From contig CM075939.1 in the NCBI GenBank assembly GCA_038030265.1, positions 38,483,253 to 38,547,252 of the forward strand: a stretch of DNA of 64,000 nt, written 5' to 3'. The notes beneath the pieces are model-generated. The model did no database searches, was not told the DNA's origin, and saw nothing but the letters and a program-made list of their open reading frames with translations. The position numbers and the translations under genes were made by a program. How positions within the stretch are numbered: position 1 is the stretch's first letter; every line of letters starts with the position of its first letter. Shown piece by piece: positions 32,443 through 44,889 of the stretch. The stretch comes from Corythucha ciliata (taxonomy: Eukaryota > Arthropoda > Insecta > Hemiptera > Tingidae).

Positions 32443-35205
32443 CTGCGGGTGGAGGACAAATACACAAAACAAATTAAAAACTAAATTTGGCCGACAAATT
32501 TTTTTTTTTGCCTTTTTACTTTTTCTTCACATTCACCAAGCTCAATACCAAACTATTATAATTTTTATTTCTAACACTATACAATTATAGCGTTTTTTCC
32601 CCTGTAAAACCTGAAATATAATTATTTAAACCCCCCTCACCCCCCGCACAACCATCTATCACCGTTTACTCATTTGAGAGGGAGGATTTCAACGCGGTTT
32701 TCCTATTTTCTTTCCGATTAATACGATTGGGTTGTTTCACTCGGCAAGGGGTGGCAATTTCAACCAATAGACAGTGGGACCGTCGCACTTGTCATTGGTT
32801 GGAAAGGGGTTGTCTTTTTAAAGAAATGGGGAGGTGTAAACATGGCGGCACTATTTTACTCTTCGTGTTGTGTTTGTTTGTAATGTATGTATGTACGTAC
32901 GAACTTTATTGCTTTGACCCCTACATGTGTGCATGTTCTATCTGGAAAAAGAGAGGTGTGTGTCAATCTCGCATTGGGTGGAAAGAAGGGGAAAAGTGAT
33001 GTGATTGGAAGAAAGTAGGACGGCCTGTATTGATTTTAAATATACGAAGTCGTTTAGCAATTTTTATTTAAGTAAAAAAATAATAAACATTTAAAAAAAA
33101 CTCAAGTCTGTCGTCATGCAGGGATGACAATAATTCAATATTTTACTGCCTCTTCAAAATGATATGGCGTATTTTGTGTTCCGCCAAACGGTTTTATTTA
33201 ATCTTAAAGCCAGTTAGCACAATATTCCGCTGGAATACTTCAAAAACTTTCATTTAAACGGGAAAGGAGGTAAAATAATGCTCGGAGTACAATAGTCGAA
33301 ACTTGATTTAATTTACCATCGCGTATCACATTCGACCCCCCCCCCCCCGGACTCGAGGCCTAAATAATGACTTTTGAGTGTGAGAGTGTCAACGTTTCAA
33401 CGGCCTAATCCAATTTTTCGAAATAAACCTGAAGGGGTGTCGAGTAGTGGTCGGATTGGTTTGGTAGGGGGGGGGGGGGAACACGTGAGCTGTTACCGGC
33501 TCTTGAGTACTTCCACGCCTGTACCGTATGTCGTTTCCTTTTTAACGTTTAGCCAATTTTTAATTAATTTTTTTTTTTTCATCGAAATTAATATCGACGA
33601 AAAAATTGAAAACTAAAGCACTGAAAAGGAAGAAAGTAACTCAACTCTCTGAAGGAAGTTACTTCCACTTGACTTAACGTCTTTCCTTTAAAACACCTCC
33701 CGCTCCCCAGCAGTCCCTCGACCTGTTAACCACCTTCGACTTCCCTTCCATCCGTCGTGAAATTTAAAACTTCAGAGTTTGTGCTTATAAGAAAAAAAAT
33801 ACTTCTTCCTTTTTATTTAACAATATTTCACGGTCTCCTACACCCCGTTCTTTTCCACCGATGGTCGCGGTGCCGCGGACGGCCGCGGGGGTACGTAGCT
33901 GTATGAATGGACATTGCCCCCACCCCCACCAATGGGTGTTTAGACTGGGCCCAAAACTTATAAAAACAATTTTATTGTGAGAGGGGGCTATTAGGGCAGC
34001 GTACTTTAAATAATAAATATATGTATAAACAACATTTTGTAAAAAGGAAGAATTTGAAAACGTTATTATGTACTCACTGATCGAAAAGCCGGATGGCGCC
34101 CCTCACAGTCGGTGTTTACGTCCGCTGAAGATGACGCTTCCAAAAATCCATGTTTTTTTTTTGTACTTTCGAAATTTTGATACACTCAAGCCGGTGTTGC
34201 AATTTTTGTTTGGCAAAGGTGGAGGGGGAAAATTTATTGTTCTCCCCCTATGAAATAGGATGAGACCCCTAAATAGGAACGAAGCACCCCTTACGCGTTT
34301 GTAGTCATCGAGTATAATATATAATAGTATGGGTCGACGAGGACGAAAGAAGCCCTCGACCACTAGCACTTCTACCCCCTCCCGCCCTTCTCAATCCATC
34401 CTACTCCAACGATGGACACCCTATACCCCTCTTCAATGCCTTGTTTCCGAGTGTAAACTTTCCCCCCACCACACAAAAAACCACAGGGACCAAGTAAAGG
34501 GGTCTTCTTCTTTCAGCCAACCCCCTCGACGTTGTATTATACGAGTATATATCGTTCTTTTAGCCCTTTCCCTTTTGCCAACTCCCTCCCCGCCCATACC
34601 GTCCTCTTAATTTCTGACGCGAATACACAAGAAAGAAATTGGGTTCATTCCATTTAAATCGCGGTGGAGACGCGCCGCGTCGCCACCGCCGTGGCCAACA
34701 GTGAAGCAAGAAAGGAGCAGCATGCTGATTCAGTCGTAATCTGAAACAGACGGAGCATTATTAATTTTGTTAGCATCGATATCAAATTAACTAATAAAAC
34801 AAGTGTTTTTAGAACCGTCAACATACACTGGGCAAAAGGAATTCGAAAAATTAATCCCCGCAGGCGTTGGAACGGGCATATAAAGTCACAGCCCTTCAAA
34901 AACTGCCGCACTCTCGGCCGGGGAATTGTCGGTGTGACCATTATCAATGGCTGAACAACAACGAGAAACCGGGAAACCCTGCAACCCACCGGGGCAAGTT
35001 TTGGCGTTTAATTTCAACGAAACAGGAAGTTTCGAGTCTTAATTACGGAGAAATTGCAAGTATTGGGGTATTTTGTTTATTAGTCACCGTGCGCCCTAAG
35101 CCTGTTGAAACCCCAGTGGGGGCTGGGTGGGGGATGGGGTGAAAGAGCTAAGCTCCAAGTTACTCCAAGGCGGAAACCACTAGGTATAACTTTGCCTCAC
35201 GACGG
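32443..35205. other. Upstream of glass, no gene resolved
   Basis: Should contain the first glass exon(s) and promoter. I see homopolymer runs (C at about 33340, G at about 33470), a GC-rich patch near 33860-33900 and AT-rich DNA. Several open frames here are low-complexity and unsupported. Confidence 0.45.
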
Positions 35206-35209
35206 AACT

Positions 35210-36530
35210 GTGAATTGGCGCGTTCTCTCAATTTTATCCGCGACGTAGCAGTTTATTTCAGTTTCAGCCGCAGCATAATTATATAGGTAGCCTTTTTTCT
35301 CAGTTTTTGACGTGACAGTTCGGATTTTCTCAGGGCTCTTCCTCAATTATAGCCACGAATTTTAAAATTCGTGAATTAGCGAATATTCTCATACTGGTCC
35401 GCAGATTGGCGTTTTTCTCAGTTTTATATCAGTTTAGCTGTGCGAATGAGCATATTTCGTCAGCTTATAAGCCGTAAATTACGCTTTTTCTCCGTTTCAG
35501 CTCCGATTTCAATTTTTTTAGCCGAGAGTTAGCGAGTTCTCGTTTGCCTTAATTTCAGCAGCGCTAATCAATGATTTTCTCAATATTTTAGCAGTGTATG
35601 ATCTATTTTTGCCCCGCATTATCAATTTTTTCAGTTTTAGCTAAGAATTAGTGCCATTATAGGCCCGAAGTTGCTTTCAGAAGCCACGGATTTGAGTTTT
35701 CACTAATTTTTAGCCGCGAATCAGCGTTTTTCTAAATTTCAGCCGTGAATTGGCCGCTTTTTCATTTATATCTGCGAATTGGCGTTTTATCCCAATTTGT
35801 CGATGAGTTAGCGATTTTTCTCAATTTTAGCCGCAAATTTAGCGCTTTTCAAATATGTCCGAGAATCAGGATTCTCCCAATTTTTAGCCGATAATTAGCG
35901 CTTTTTGTTCATTTTATTACAGAATTTGAGATTTTTCTCCATTTTAGCGGTTATTTAACCGGCGATTTTTTCAATATGCTTGAACAATAATTTCAGCTGC
36001 TAATTAGCCATTACGCTAAATTTCAGTCAAGAATATGCGTTTTTGCAATTTCAGTTGCGAACTTGCTCTATTTTCTCAATTCTAGCCCCGAATTAGCGTT
36101 TTGTTTGTTTGTTTGTATCTTGAGTTTTTTTTCTATTTTTGCCGCGAGTTTTTTCTCACTTTTATAGCCCCGAATTACCGTTTTTCTAGCCTTTTTTTAA
36201 ATTTTTTTTGTTTTGCCTTTTCGCGCTTGACAAAAAGCAAAACCTGGGTCACGTATCAATTTGACCGACGTTTTTTTCTTCATTGTAACCATAAAGTGGC
36301 ATATCTATTCGCCGTGAATCATCGATTTTTTCTCAATTGTGGCCTGAACATTTTATCAAGATACCCACGAGTGAACGCTTTTTCACAGTTTTAGCGACGA
36401 ATATTAGCAGCTTTTTCAACTCTTTGCTTCGTACTTCCCCCAGGAACAGCATGTAAGTGCGTATTCTCGTCTTCGTTTGCTTAAGGACCTAATCCTGGGG
36501 GATTAGCGTATTTTCTCTAATTAAGAAAAA
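35210..36530 (+). repeat. 30-bp family 1 array, plus orientation (large)
   Basis: About 40 degenerate units. The order of variant units and the tail 'ttgccttttcgcgcttgacaaaaagcaaaac...' near 36220 closely parallel 22.0-23.4 kb, so these two arrays are probably copies of one longer element. Confidence 0.87.
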
Positions 36531-36539
36531 TACTGTGAT

Positions 36540-37140
36540 ACTTCGCAGCTAAAGTTTCCTTGAAGCTTCCGCGGACGAAGAGTCATTGAGAAAAATCGCT
36601 CATTAGCGGCTAAAATCAAGAAAAACCCGAATTGCTGCAGAAATTTTAAAAAATCGCTAATCCGTGGCTAAAAAGGTGATAAATCGCTAACTCGCATTTA
36701 AATGAAGAAAAATCGCTAATTCACTAATAAAATTTAGAAAATGGGCTGATGGGAGGAAAAAACGCTAATTTGCTGTTGAAATGGATAAAACGTCAATTCA
36801 CGGCTTCTGAAGGTTTCTTTGTACCAGAAAGTGAAATAAATCGCGAATTCGCGGCCAATTCTCGGCGAAAATTAGGGAAAACTCTTAATTCGTGGGTGAA
36901 TTGTAGAAAAATCTATGAATAGCGGCTAAAATAAAGTAAAATTGCTGATTGGGCCGGGGGGTTGATTTGGGGAAATTTGTTAAATTACAGAAAATTTTAG
37001 AAAATGGTTAGCTGCGGTTTTCGGAATCAACTTCGTGGCCAATTGGTAAAAAGCACTAATATATACCTATGGCAAAAATTGAGAAAAATCGCTAACTCTT
37101 TGCTAAAGTGGAGAAAACGCCAAATCGCGGCTTATTCTGG
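36540..37140 (-). repeat. 30-bp family 1 array, minus orientation
   Basis: Mirrors the 23.6-24.3 kb block, including the phrases 'cttccgcgga' and 'cggcttctgaaggt...ctttgtaccagaaagtgaaa'. It ends at a GC-rich divider (37165-37215, GGGGGCCCC and GGCCGGCCCAGCCCAG). Confidence 0.85.
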
Positions 37141-37204
37141 ATAGCGACTTCATCGTGGTACTTGTGAAATATTCGCCCGGGGGCCCCAAATGTCTAAGGC
37201 CGGC

Positions 37205-37375
37205 CCAGCCCAGCGGATTGTCAATTTTAGCCGCGTATAGAAACTTTGGATTAGCGTATTTTCTTAGTTTAGCCGTGAAATTGCCTTTAGATACCTCGAA
37301 ACGGTGTATTTTTCTTAATTTTAGCGGCAAATGAGCGCTGATTGTCAATTTTAGCCGTGAATCAACGCTTTAAAA
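37205..37375 (+). repeat. 30-bp family 1 block, plus orientation
   Basis: Five or six units after the divider. Confidence 0.65.
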
Positions 37376-38150
37376 CCTAAAAGCCCCTATTCTTTCATCT
37401 TTAGGGGTTTTTCGGGGGTGAGAGGGGGCTCTGAGCGGGAGCCCCGGGGCGATCCTCCCCGCACCACCGTGATGATACGCTATTGGGTGTGACCTGCAAG
37501 ACTTTAAAACCTAAAACTAACAATTTCACCAATGGCGTAGCCCAGACGCCCAGATAGACTGCTGTCCATGATGGTTGATGCCCACCCTGCTTCAAGCCGT
37601 GCTTGCTAATGACAATTCTTGAAACTATAGCTGCACACTAGGAAACCGTCCATTTGTTCCTTTGAATTACCTCCTTAGCTATCAAACAGAACATTTTGCC
37701 CTTAAAAAACAACGAAATCTTGACATTTTGCCCGTGATACGTACACTTGTTTCAACAAAAATGGCTTTTTTTTTTTTTTTTTTCCTGAGTCTGTCCAATT
37801 TTTGCTCCAATTAACGGCAGAGCCACTTATAAATTGACACTCACAGTCTAAAGTGGCTTAAAGTGGCTTTTTGATTGTGAAACGTACACAAAAGGAAAGA
37901 AAAAGTAGCCGTCAATTTCTCACACCTCCACGAACATCCCCCCTCTCCATAACGACTATACGCAGAGTAGTCAGCAAATGAACTAATTTTCAAGGCCCAA
38001 TATAGCTGCGGCCTCGGGGGCTAAATACAAAATATACGCACGAAATTGCAAGTTTGGGGAATTCCCCCCCCCCCCCGGACTCCATTGCCACCCAAAGACT
38101 GGCGAAATTGGCTTGCGATCCCAACAAGCAACAAAAAACGTAGCGTCATA
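37376..38150. other. Intergenic, no gene seen
   Basis: GC-rich patch at 37410-37460 (GGGGGTGAGAGGGGGC), T17 run near 37770, C11 run near 38070. No supported coding sequence. Confidence 0.5.
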
Positions 38151-38690
38151 TCATAGATTTTACTTTATTTTAACCACGAATCAGCGCATTCTTCACACCC
38201 TATCCGTGTATTAGCGTTTATGCTCAAATTTAGGCCTCGAATTAGCATTTTTCACTATTTGAGCCGCAAATCAACCCTCTTTCTTTATTTTAGCCACACA
38301 TTAGCGTTTTTTTAATACACATCATACGTATAGCACTAAACTAGCGATTTTATCCTAGCAATTTTTCTCAATCTTGGCTACGATTTAGCGGCCGCTAATT
38401 AACGTTTGTCCTCAATTTTAGCCGCTAAGAAGCGATTTACATCAATTTCATCCGCGAATCAAAACTTTGTCTCAATTTGATCCGCAAATTAGTTATTTGT
38501 CTCAATTTCAGCTGTGAATTAGCGATTTTATTATTTTTAGCAGCGAATTAGCGCACTTTGCACACCTAGCTTGTCCGCAAATTAGCGATTTTTTTCTCTA
38601 ATTTATGCCTTGAGTATTCGTTTATTTCTCAAAAGCGCTAAGTAATGCTTTTATCTAATGAATTGACGTTTTTCTCAACTTTAGTCACGA
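38150..38690 (+). repeat. 30-bp family 1 array, plus orientation, left half
   Basis: Continuous in type and orientation with 40336-40730; the two halves are separated by the hAT-type insertion at 38698-40327. Confidence 0.82.
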
Positions 38691-38789
38691 TTTGGAACAG
38701 GGGCGTAGCCAGCCCGTGATCAAGGGGTGGGCAGCCAGATACGCACGGATCCACAATAGAGTGGGAGGGGGATGAAATCCAGAAAATAA

Positions 38790-39350
38790 CATTTTGCGGC
38801 TAAAGACTGAGGAAAAACACCCATTCAAGGCTAAAATTAAGATATAGCGCTGATTCACGTTTAATAAATTTGATTGTTCGCGGTTGAAATTGAAAAAAAC
38901 ACGCTAATTTGTGGTTTCGTGATGCAAAATCCAAGACGAAATTAAGAAAATGCGCTAATTCACGGTTTATAGAGCTCTTTTCACAGCTAAAATTGACAAA
39001 ATAGATTGCTCGTTCAACGTAGAGTTGAGCAAAATCACTCATTTGCGGCTAAAATAGAGAAATGGAGCTCATTCACGCGGTTAAAATTGAGGAAAAACTG
39101 TTCTTTTGCGGCTGAACTTGACAGAACGCACCAATTCGCAGTTAGGCGATGCCCATAGTGCTGGCCGTAATTGAAAAAGTAAATCAAAAATGCGTTATTT
39201 CACGGTTTTTGGAGACCTTTTCATGGCTAAAATGAAGAAAATGGGCTAATTCAAGGTAGAATTGAGAAAAGTACTCAGTTTCAGCTAAAGTTAAGGAAAA
39301 CGTCAATTCGAGGCTAAAAACAGTGCTCATTCACGAGTAAAATCGGGTAA
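38790..39350 (-). repeat. 30-bp family 1 array inside the hAT-type element
   Basis: Units reading CTAATTCACGG and GCTAAAATTGAG, opposite in orientation to the host array on both sides. Confidence 0.82.
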
Positions 39351-39829
39351 ATCGAGTAAAATCGGGGATCCAGCCTGAAGGATATGGCGTATGAGCAGAC
39401 TACGGCTTTGGCGCCCTCGACTCGGCATGGCCGAGGGGCTCATTGATTGATTGATTGATATGTGAGCAGCTTCACTGGCGAAACTATCAGATGCACCGTT
39501 GCCCTTTCGCAGGCTGATAACAGGATCTGGAGGTGAGAATCGCGTCAATTCACGGTCATCAGAGACGAAATTTGCACAGAAATGGCCACTATCCGTCAAA
39601 AAAATAAATATCTGCTGGAAAACTGTCATTTGTAGCCTTCTATTTCGGATTTCATGTCGAAAAACTGAAACTCCTCCCCCCCGAAAAGTGACACTTTTGG
39701 ATTTAAACTTCAAATTTTAGACGTAAGACGGTAAGCAGAGCTGGCATTTCCTCTCCCACTATATAAGTCTGGATGACAGAGCGGGCCAAGCACGGTTTGA
39801 GCTAGCCAAAAGAAATGAAATTGCCCGTC

Positions 39830-40000
39830 AAACCTGCGAAAATGGGATTTTAGTGCGAAAAATCAGCAAAATCGGGTTCCAAATTAAGCCGACCCTCGAA
39901 ATCGGTTTGTCAGCAACAAACATCCGTGAATTTTGGATTTTCGGTGAAGCCGATAAGCGAAAATGTGATCTTTTTTAGTGAGAAAAATCCGCAAAATTGG
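39830..40000 (+). repeat. 30-bp family 3 units inside the hAT-type element
   Basis: Phrases 'ccgtgaattttggattttcggtgaagcc' and 'ctgcgaaaatgggattttagtgcgaaaa' recur at about 30 bp. Confidence 0.4.
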
Positions 40001-40335
40001 TTTTATGGAGCTTAATACAAGACATTTGTGTTTCTGTTAGCCAAATAAGGGATTTTTTTTTTTTTTTTTTTAAAGAAATATCAGTAAAAATGATGTCTTA
40101 GAATTCGAAATCAGAGATGCTGGTTGCTCAGCAAGGCAGAGCTTTGTAGTGTGCGAAATTTGGTTTTCACCACAAAAAAACAGCGAAAGTTTTATGCTTG
40201 ATTTTAATAATTAAAATTGTAACTTTTTGATGAAATTTAGGGGTGGGCAGCTGCCCCACGAAATCTGCGCTTTTTATTCTAGGGGAGGGCAACTGCCCAC
40301 CCCTGCCCCCCGCTGGCTACGCCCATGATTTGGAA

Positions 40336-40730
40336 TTTGTCACAATTTAAAGCCGTTCATTAGCGCTTTTTCTACCCTTCATCCCAGAATTAGTGATTAA
40401 TGTCCTCCATTTTAGCCGTCAGTGAGAATTTTCTCAATTTAGGCCGTGATTTAGCGTTTGTCCCAATTTTAACCACTAATTCGAGATTTAAGTCAATTTT
40501 AGGCTCGAATTTCAGAGATTTTTCTCATTTACATCCCCGAATTAGCGTTTTTTAAAATCAATTTTAGTCGTGGGCTTGGCCCAATAACGGCCCATTAGCG
40601 TTTAAATAAATTATAGCTGTATAATGGCCTCTATGCACCGCGAATCAGTATTTTTTTTTTTTTTTTTTCAATTTTGTATTGGAAGTTGCTTAGATAATTC
40701 ACGAATGAGCGCTTTTTTGAAGTTTCAGGC
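40336..40730 (+). repeat. 30-bp family 1 array, plus orientation, right half
   Basis: Resumes the array interrupted at 38690. Contains a T run at about 40652-40668. Confidence 0.8.
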
Positions 40731-43080
40731 CACGTACCTGCCCCCAGTTCTATAAAGAAATTTGCGATCAGCGCATTAACTGGACGGGCAGACATTGAAC
40801 GTCAAGTTTATTGACAGAAAATACATCATTGATGGTTTTATCTCGGAGAGCGCTATAGAGCTTGGATTTTAGTTATAGAGAGGGAGGATATGACTGTTTT
40901 TTTGTGGTGGATAAACGCAGTTTTGTGGTCGCATGCAAGTTTTTCGTAAGGTAGTCAATTCACTTTCGTATTCGTGTTTTTTTGAAGAATTCATTGACGG
41001 TTTTTAGCACATCATTGTGGTTTCATTCGTTTTCTTTAAAAATCAATGAAATCAGGTGACTTTTTGATAGAAGATCCAATGCGGAAAAGTTATACAGAAT
41101 AGCCCCCCCCCCTCAGGGGGATGTTTTGTTGTCAAGCATTAATTCCTTGGGATGAGTTTCCTCGGTAAAATCACACGCTTATTCGATCTGAGAACCCGAA
41201 AATTGAACCAGTCCAACAAAGTCTTCAAAGAATTTATGAACTTCGCCAAATAAATGGTGAGGACAGTTTGTACGAGGGGAAGGGGAGGGACAAAAAACAT
41301 TCGACAAACAATAGTCATGGAAAAAACTCGATCCCGTTCTTCCGCCGTTCTCGGGTCGGAGATGAAACTTCTAAAAACTCAACTTACGAATCATTTTCGT
41401 TAGTAGTAGCACAAACAGCAACGCCACTGACCCCATTTCCCCGTACATCGACTCGTCCGCACATCACACAAGCGCTCACGTTCGCTTTAAAACCGCCCGC
41501 GAACGAATCCGCTCCACTTGAGTTTTAACGTTTTATGCGCTCGAAAATTCCGCCTCAAGAACGCTGAAAACACCACAACCTCGGCTCTCAAGGTATCAAC
41601 TTCAAGTGCTTTCTGTTCCTCGAGAAGGGAACCCAATCAAGAGCTTGAATTTGCCGAGGCTTCACCCGAAGAGCGACGTACTCAAAAGTCTTTTTGTTGT
41701 TCGACTGGGGCTTCGCTTTAGAAGTTTTTTTTTTTATTCGCCAAGTTTTATCCCAGTTTATAGCATGGGAGGTCGAAATGAAACGTAAAATATCTATAGT
41801 TCCAATTAATTAAAATTTGGATTAAAATTAAACCCGAATAATGTGAATAGGGGAAAAGGGATGAAAGAGAGAGAGAGAGAGAAAGAGAAAATAAGCTATT
41901 TGATCCGCAGCGCGCGTCCGATTTTTTGATCGTCCCCCTTGCGTCTTTGTTTATTGTCGGGTACACCGCAATGACAAACTAAAACTCTTATCTGCTTGGG
42001 AAATCCTTCTTTGAATGGGACAAACCTTTCCCCTCTCTCCACCCTTCCACCGAAAAATTAATTACTCGCTGTGTAATATTACACCGAGGCTGAACATAAA
42101 AAAAAAACTAGCAGAACGAGAAAGAGATGACGTGAAAAGGGGGAAGAGGCAGATGAGCGACGCAAGAAACTGTACTCCCTCAAAACATGTGTGTTTTTAA
42201 AACATCAAGTTTGAGATTTTTCAGAGTTAAACAGCTAAGTCAATATTTTGTGGGCTCTTTGCCATTAAACAGGGCCCTCTTAAAACCTCTGAGAAATTTT
42301 TCTTCTCTATTTGACAAAATGTTGAATTAAAACACCTCCCCCCCTTTTTTTTCAGTCCTTGTACACACCCTCTTTCGCTGGGAACTGATCCGTATCGGTT
42401 CACCACACCAGGAGAGTTGGGTGGTATGAATGATTAAAAAGAAGGACCACTTGATCAAACACAGGTGAGTTACAAATGTTATAAAATTGTGCCGGTGGCT
42501 CGTGACGAATAAATCCGTTCAGTCAACACACTGCCTCCCTCTTAAGTTACTTGCATATCCTTTCCAGTAGACTTTGTTTGCAGGAGAACAGAGGTGGTGT
42601 GAGGGGGGGGGGCGTCCCCACAAAGTGAATCCGAAAGATCCGGTGCTCCATGTAATCCGGTCGTTTAAAGGTTTAAAAAAAAAAAATGTAAGTTTGACAC
42701 GCTTTCCATACATAAACAGGGATTGTCGAGACACCAAGGGTGGGGTGGGACACGCGACTTCGAGGTATATAGCAAGAGCGCGTGTGAAAAAGAAGGGCCC
42801 GCGGTAGGGAAGTTAACTTAAAAGATGAATCGAACTCCCTTTTTTGTGTGGGTTTGTGTGTGAGGAAAAATTTAAAGATTACCCCAGTAGGTGGCCCCCC
42901 CTTTATGGAATTATTACGTTGAAAAGAGACGTGAGGTGCAAAGCGCTCGTGTTGTTATTCAAAAAGTGGAATTATGTCTTTGTGGGAGGAGAAAGGGCAC
43001 ACCATAGTGTTGAAAGCTTATTTATGGGAGCTATTTAGGAGTGGATGGGGGTCTTAAGCACAGCTAAATTAGCTATTCTC
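40731..43080. other. Intergenic, no gene resolved
   Basis: Contains an (AG)n run at about 41866-41890, C/G homopolymers near 41105 and 42603, and open frames at 41268-41788 that lack recognisable domains. The latter are moderately codon-like but have no splice or homology support visible to me. Confidence 0.4.
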
Positions 43081-43084
43081 ACCG

Positions 43085-44110
43085 CATGAAAACGGATAGG
43101 CTGACAGTACTCGCGCCAAAATATCGCAAAACTGATTATTCGCGCCTTGAAATTAGTTAAACTGACCATTTGTGCCCAAATAACTTCATAAACCCTAAAG
43201 ATGGCCAAACCAACGATTCGTGCGGCCCTGAAAATACCAGAAAGATCATGATTCCCGCCATGACAATGGCTAAATTGACCATTCGCGTGCCAAAAACAAC
43301 CAAACTGACAATGCGCGCCTTATTGCTTCACGGACTATTCGCTCCCTAAAAACAGCTAAAGTGACTATTCACGTGCAGGAAAAGCATCATGTTAATTTGC
43401 ACTATTCGGCTATTGACTGTTCGGATGCCGAGAATGGCAAAAGTGGATATTAGCGCCTTGAATTGACCACTTGCGCCCTAAAAATGGCAAAACTGACGAT
43501 TCACGCCATGAAAATCGCTAAACTGTTGATAGCCAACTGCCAAACTATCGATTCCACATCCTTATAAAAAGACGACCACACTGATTTCAAAAGCCCTATA
43601 AAAATCGATTACAATTTGCGCCCTTAAAATGCCTGATTCATGAAAACTAAAATGGATAAAAGACAAAATATACCATTCGCGCACCAAAAATGGCCAAACT
43701 GAACCGTTCTCGCCTTGTCCTAACGTACTACTAATTCACGTCCTATAAATGGCAAAGTTGATCTGAAAATAACACACATGACTATTTATGCCCTGAAAAT
43801 GGCCATACTGAAATTGCTTGACTGGCTAATCAGGCTCCAAAAATGGCTAACGGACCATTCGCGCCCGGAAAATGACGAAACTTGCAATTCGCGCTTCTAA
43901 AAATGGCCAAACTGAGCCTTCGCGCCTTGAACATGGCAAAACTACAGACGGCTCGTGCCCTAAAAATAGCCGAGTTGATCAATTGCACCTCGCAGATGGC
44001 GTAACTGACGACTCATACCATTAAAATGCCTAATATGATGACTTGCAGCACCGATAAACTGTCTATTCGCGCCCTATAAAAATGACTACATAGTGGATTA
44101 AGGGTTGTCA
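43085..44110 (+). repeat. 30-bp family 2 array
   Basis: About 30 degenerate units with core ACCATTCGCGCCCTAAAAAT followed by GGCCAAACTG; the period is 30. It differs from family 1 in sequence, but its complement shares the layout 'ATTTTTAG-GCGCGAAT'. No reading frame runs through it. Confidence 0.83.
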
Positions 44111-44299
44111 CGTTTTAAGTTTCGTTGTCGAACGCCGGGTTTTCGCCGGTTCAATAGCTTTCTACCTGAAATTTTCGTTCGCAATTAACAGTTTTACCGT
44201 TAAATAGCATGTTTCATGCTCCCAATGTTGAGAGGGAGGGGGGGGGGTCTATCACGGTTTCGTTATCGAATGATCGCAGCATGCGAACTATAGCGTGGA

Positions 44300-44420
44300 A
44301 TTCGTTACAAAGTTTCGGAGATTTCACGATTTCCTCGCCTTTTCCGAAGCCAACGTTATATAGGCCTGGGACTCGAACCCATCAAGTGCTGCCGGAAGGA
44401 GGGGTCTCAAGCCCTCTGAG
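44300..44420 (-). repeat. Possible SINE fragment with tRNA-like B box
   Basis: On the minus strand the sequence contains GGGTTCGAGTCCCAGG, a good Pol III B box with a 4-bp T-stem. A convincing A box and acceptor stem are missing, so this is not a tRNA gene; a SINE head is possible. Confidence 0.3.
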
Positions 44421-44889
44421 CCCCTCCCTGTATCCGCGCGCCCACCACTGACGATGACTTTTCAAGCAGGAAACTGTCATTTCTAGCCCCTCCCCCCCCC
44501 CCAAGAGTCAGACAATAGTTTTCCCACGTGGAAGGCGCAGTGAGATACCCGCGGTGTACGCAACGACAGTCCTCGACGCACGCGGACCTCGCTGAGGCGC
44601 TCTCGGCTCGATAGACATCGGCCGAAACCAACGACAACGACGTTGCAAAACGAGTCATTTTGGCCCGATCCATAAGGGTGCTCACACCTATCGGGTGAGT
44701 TTTGGCCTGGCCCGGTTGCATTCTATACATGTGACCATTCTCCGAGAGACTCATAAACCGCATCCGGCCCTATCTATGCGTTTTTTGCTAGTGCATGACA
44801 GCGTGCTATCACTTTTTTCGGGTAACATTGGGCTCGAAACATTTGAAACCCCCCCCCCCGCCCGCAGAAATGCTAAACTCGCTCTAGCC

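Larger units (their letters stand above)
38698..40327. mobile_element. Nonautonomous hAT-type element carrying a 30-bp array
   Basis: The left terminus is CAGGGGCGTAGCCAGC. The right terminus is the complement of CATGGGCGTAGCCAGC, so the first 16 bp match with one mismatch. A GGGGTGGGCAG motif lies just inside both ends. The 8-bp flanks ATTTGGAA at 38690-38697 and 40328-40335 are identical, the target duplication length of hAT elements. The 1,630-bp interior has no transposase. It contains a minus-orientation family 1 array (38790-39350), a (TGAT)n-like run near 39442-39460, family 3 units (39830-39990) and a T run near 40050. It is inserted in a plus-orientation array. Confidence 0.88.

Noticed and set aside
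34329..34989. Candidate upstream exons of glass or a separate gene
   Set aside because: Open frames are Ser/Thr/Pro low complexity on the plus strand or hydrophobic without domain on the minus strand; none fits glass phase 1 with a good donor.
41268..41788. Possible gene from overlapping open frames
   Set aside because: No recognisable motif, no consistent splice pattern, and frames overlap in three phases.
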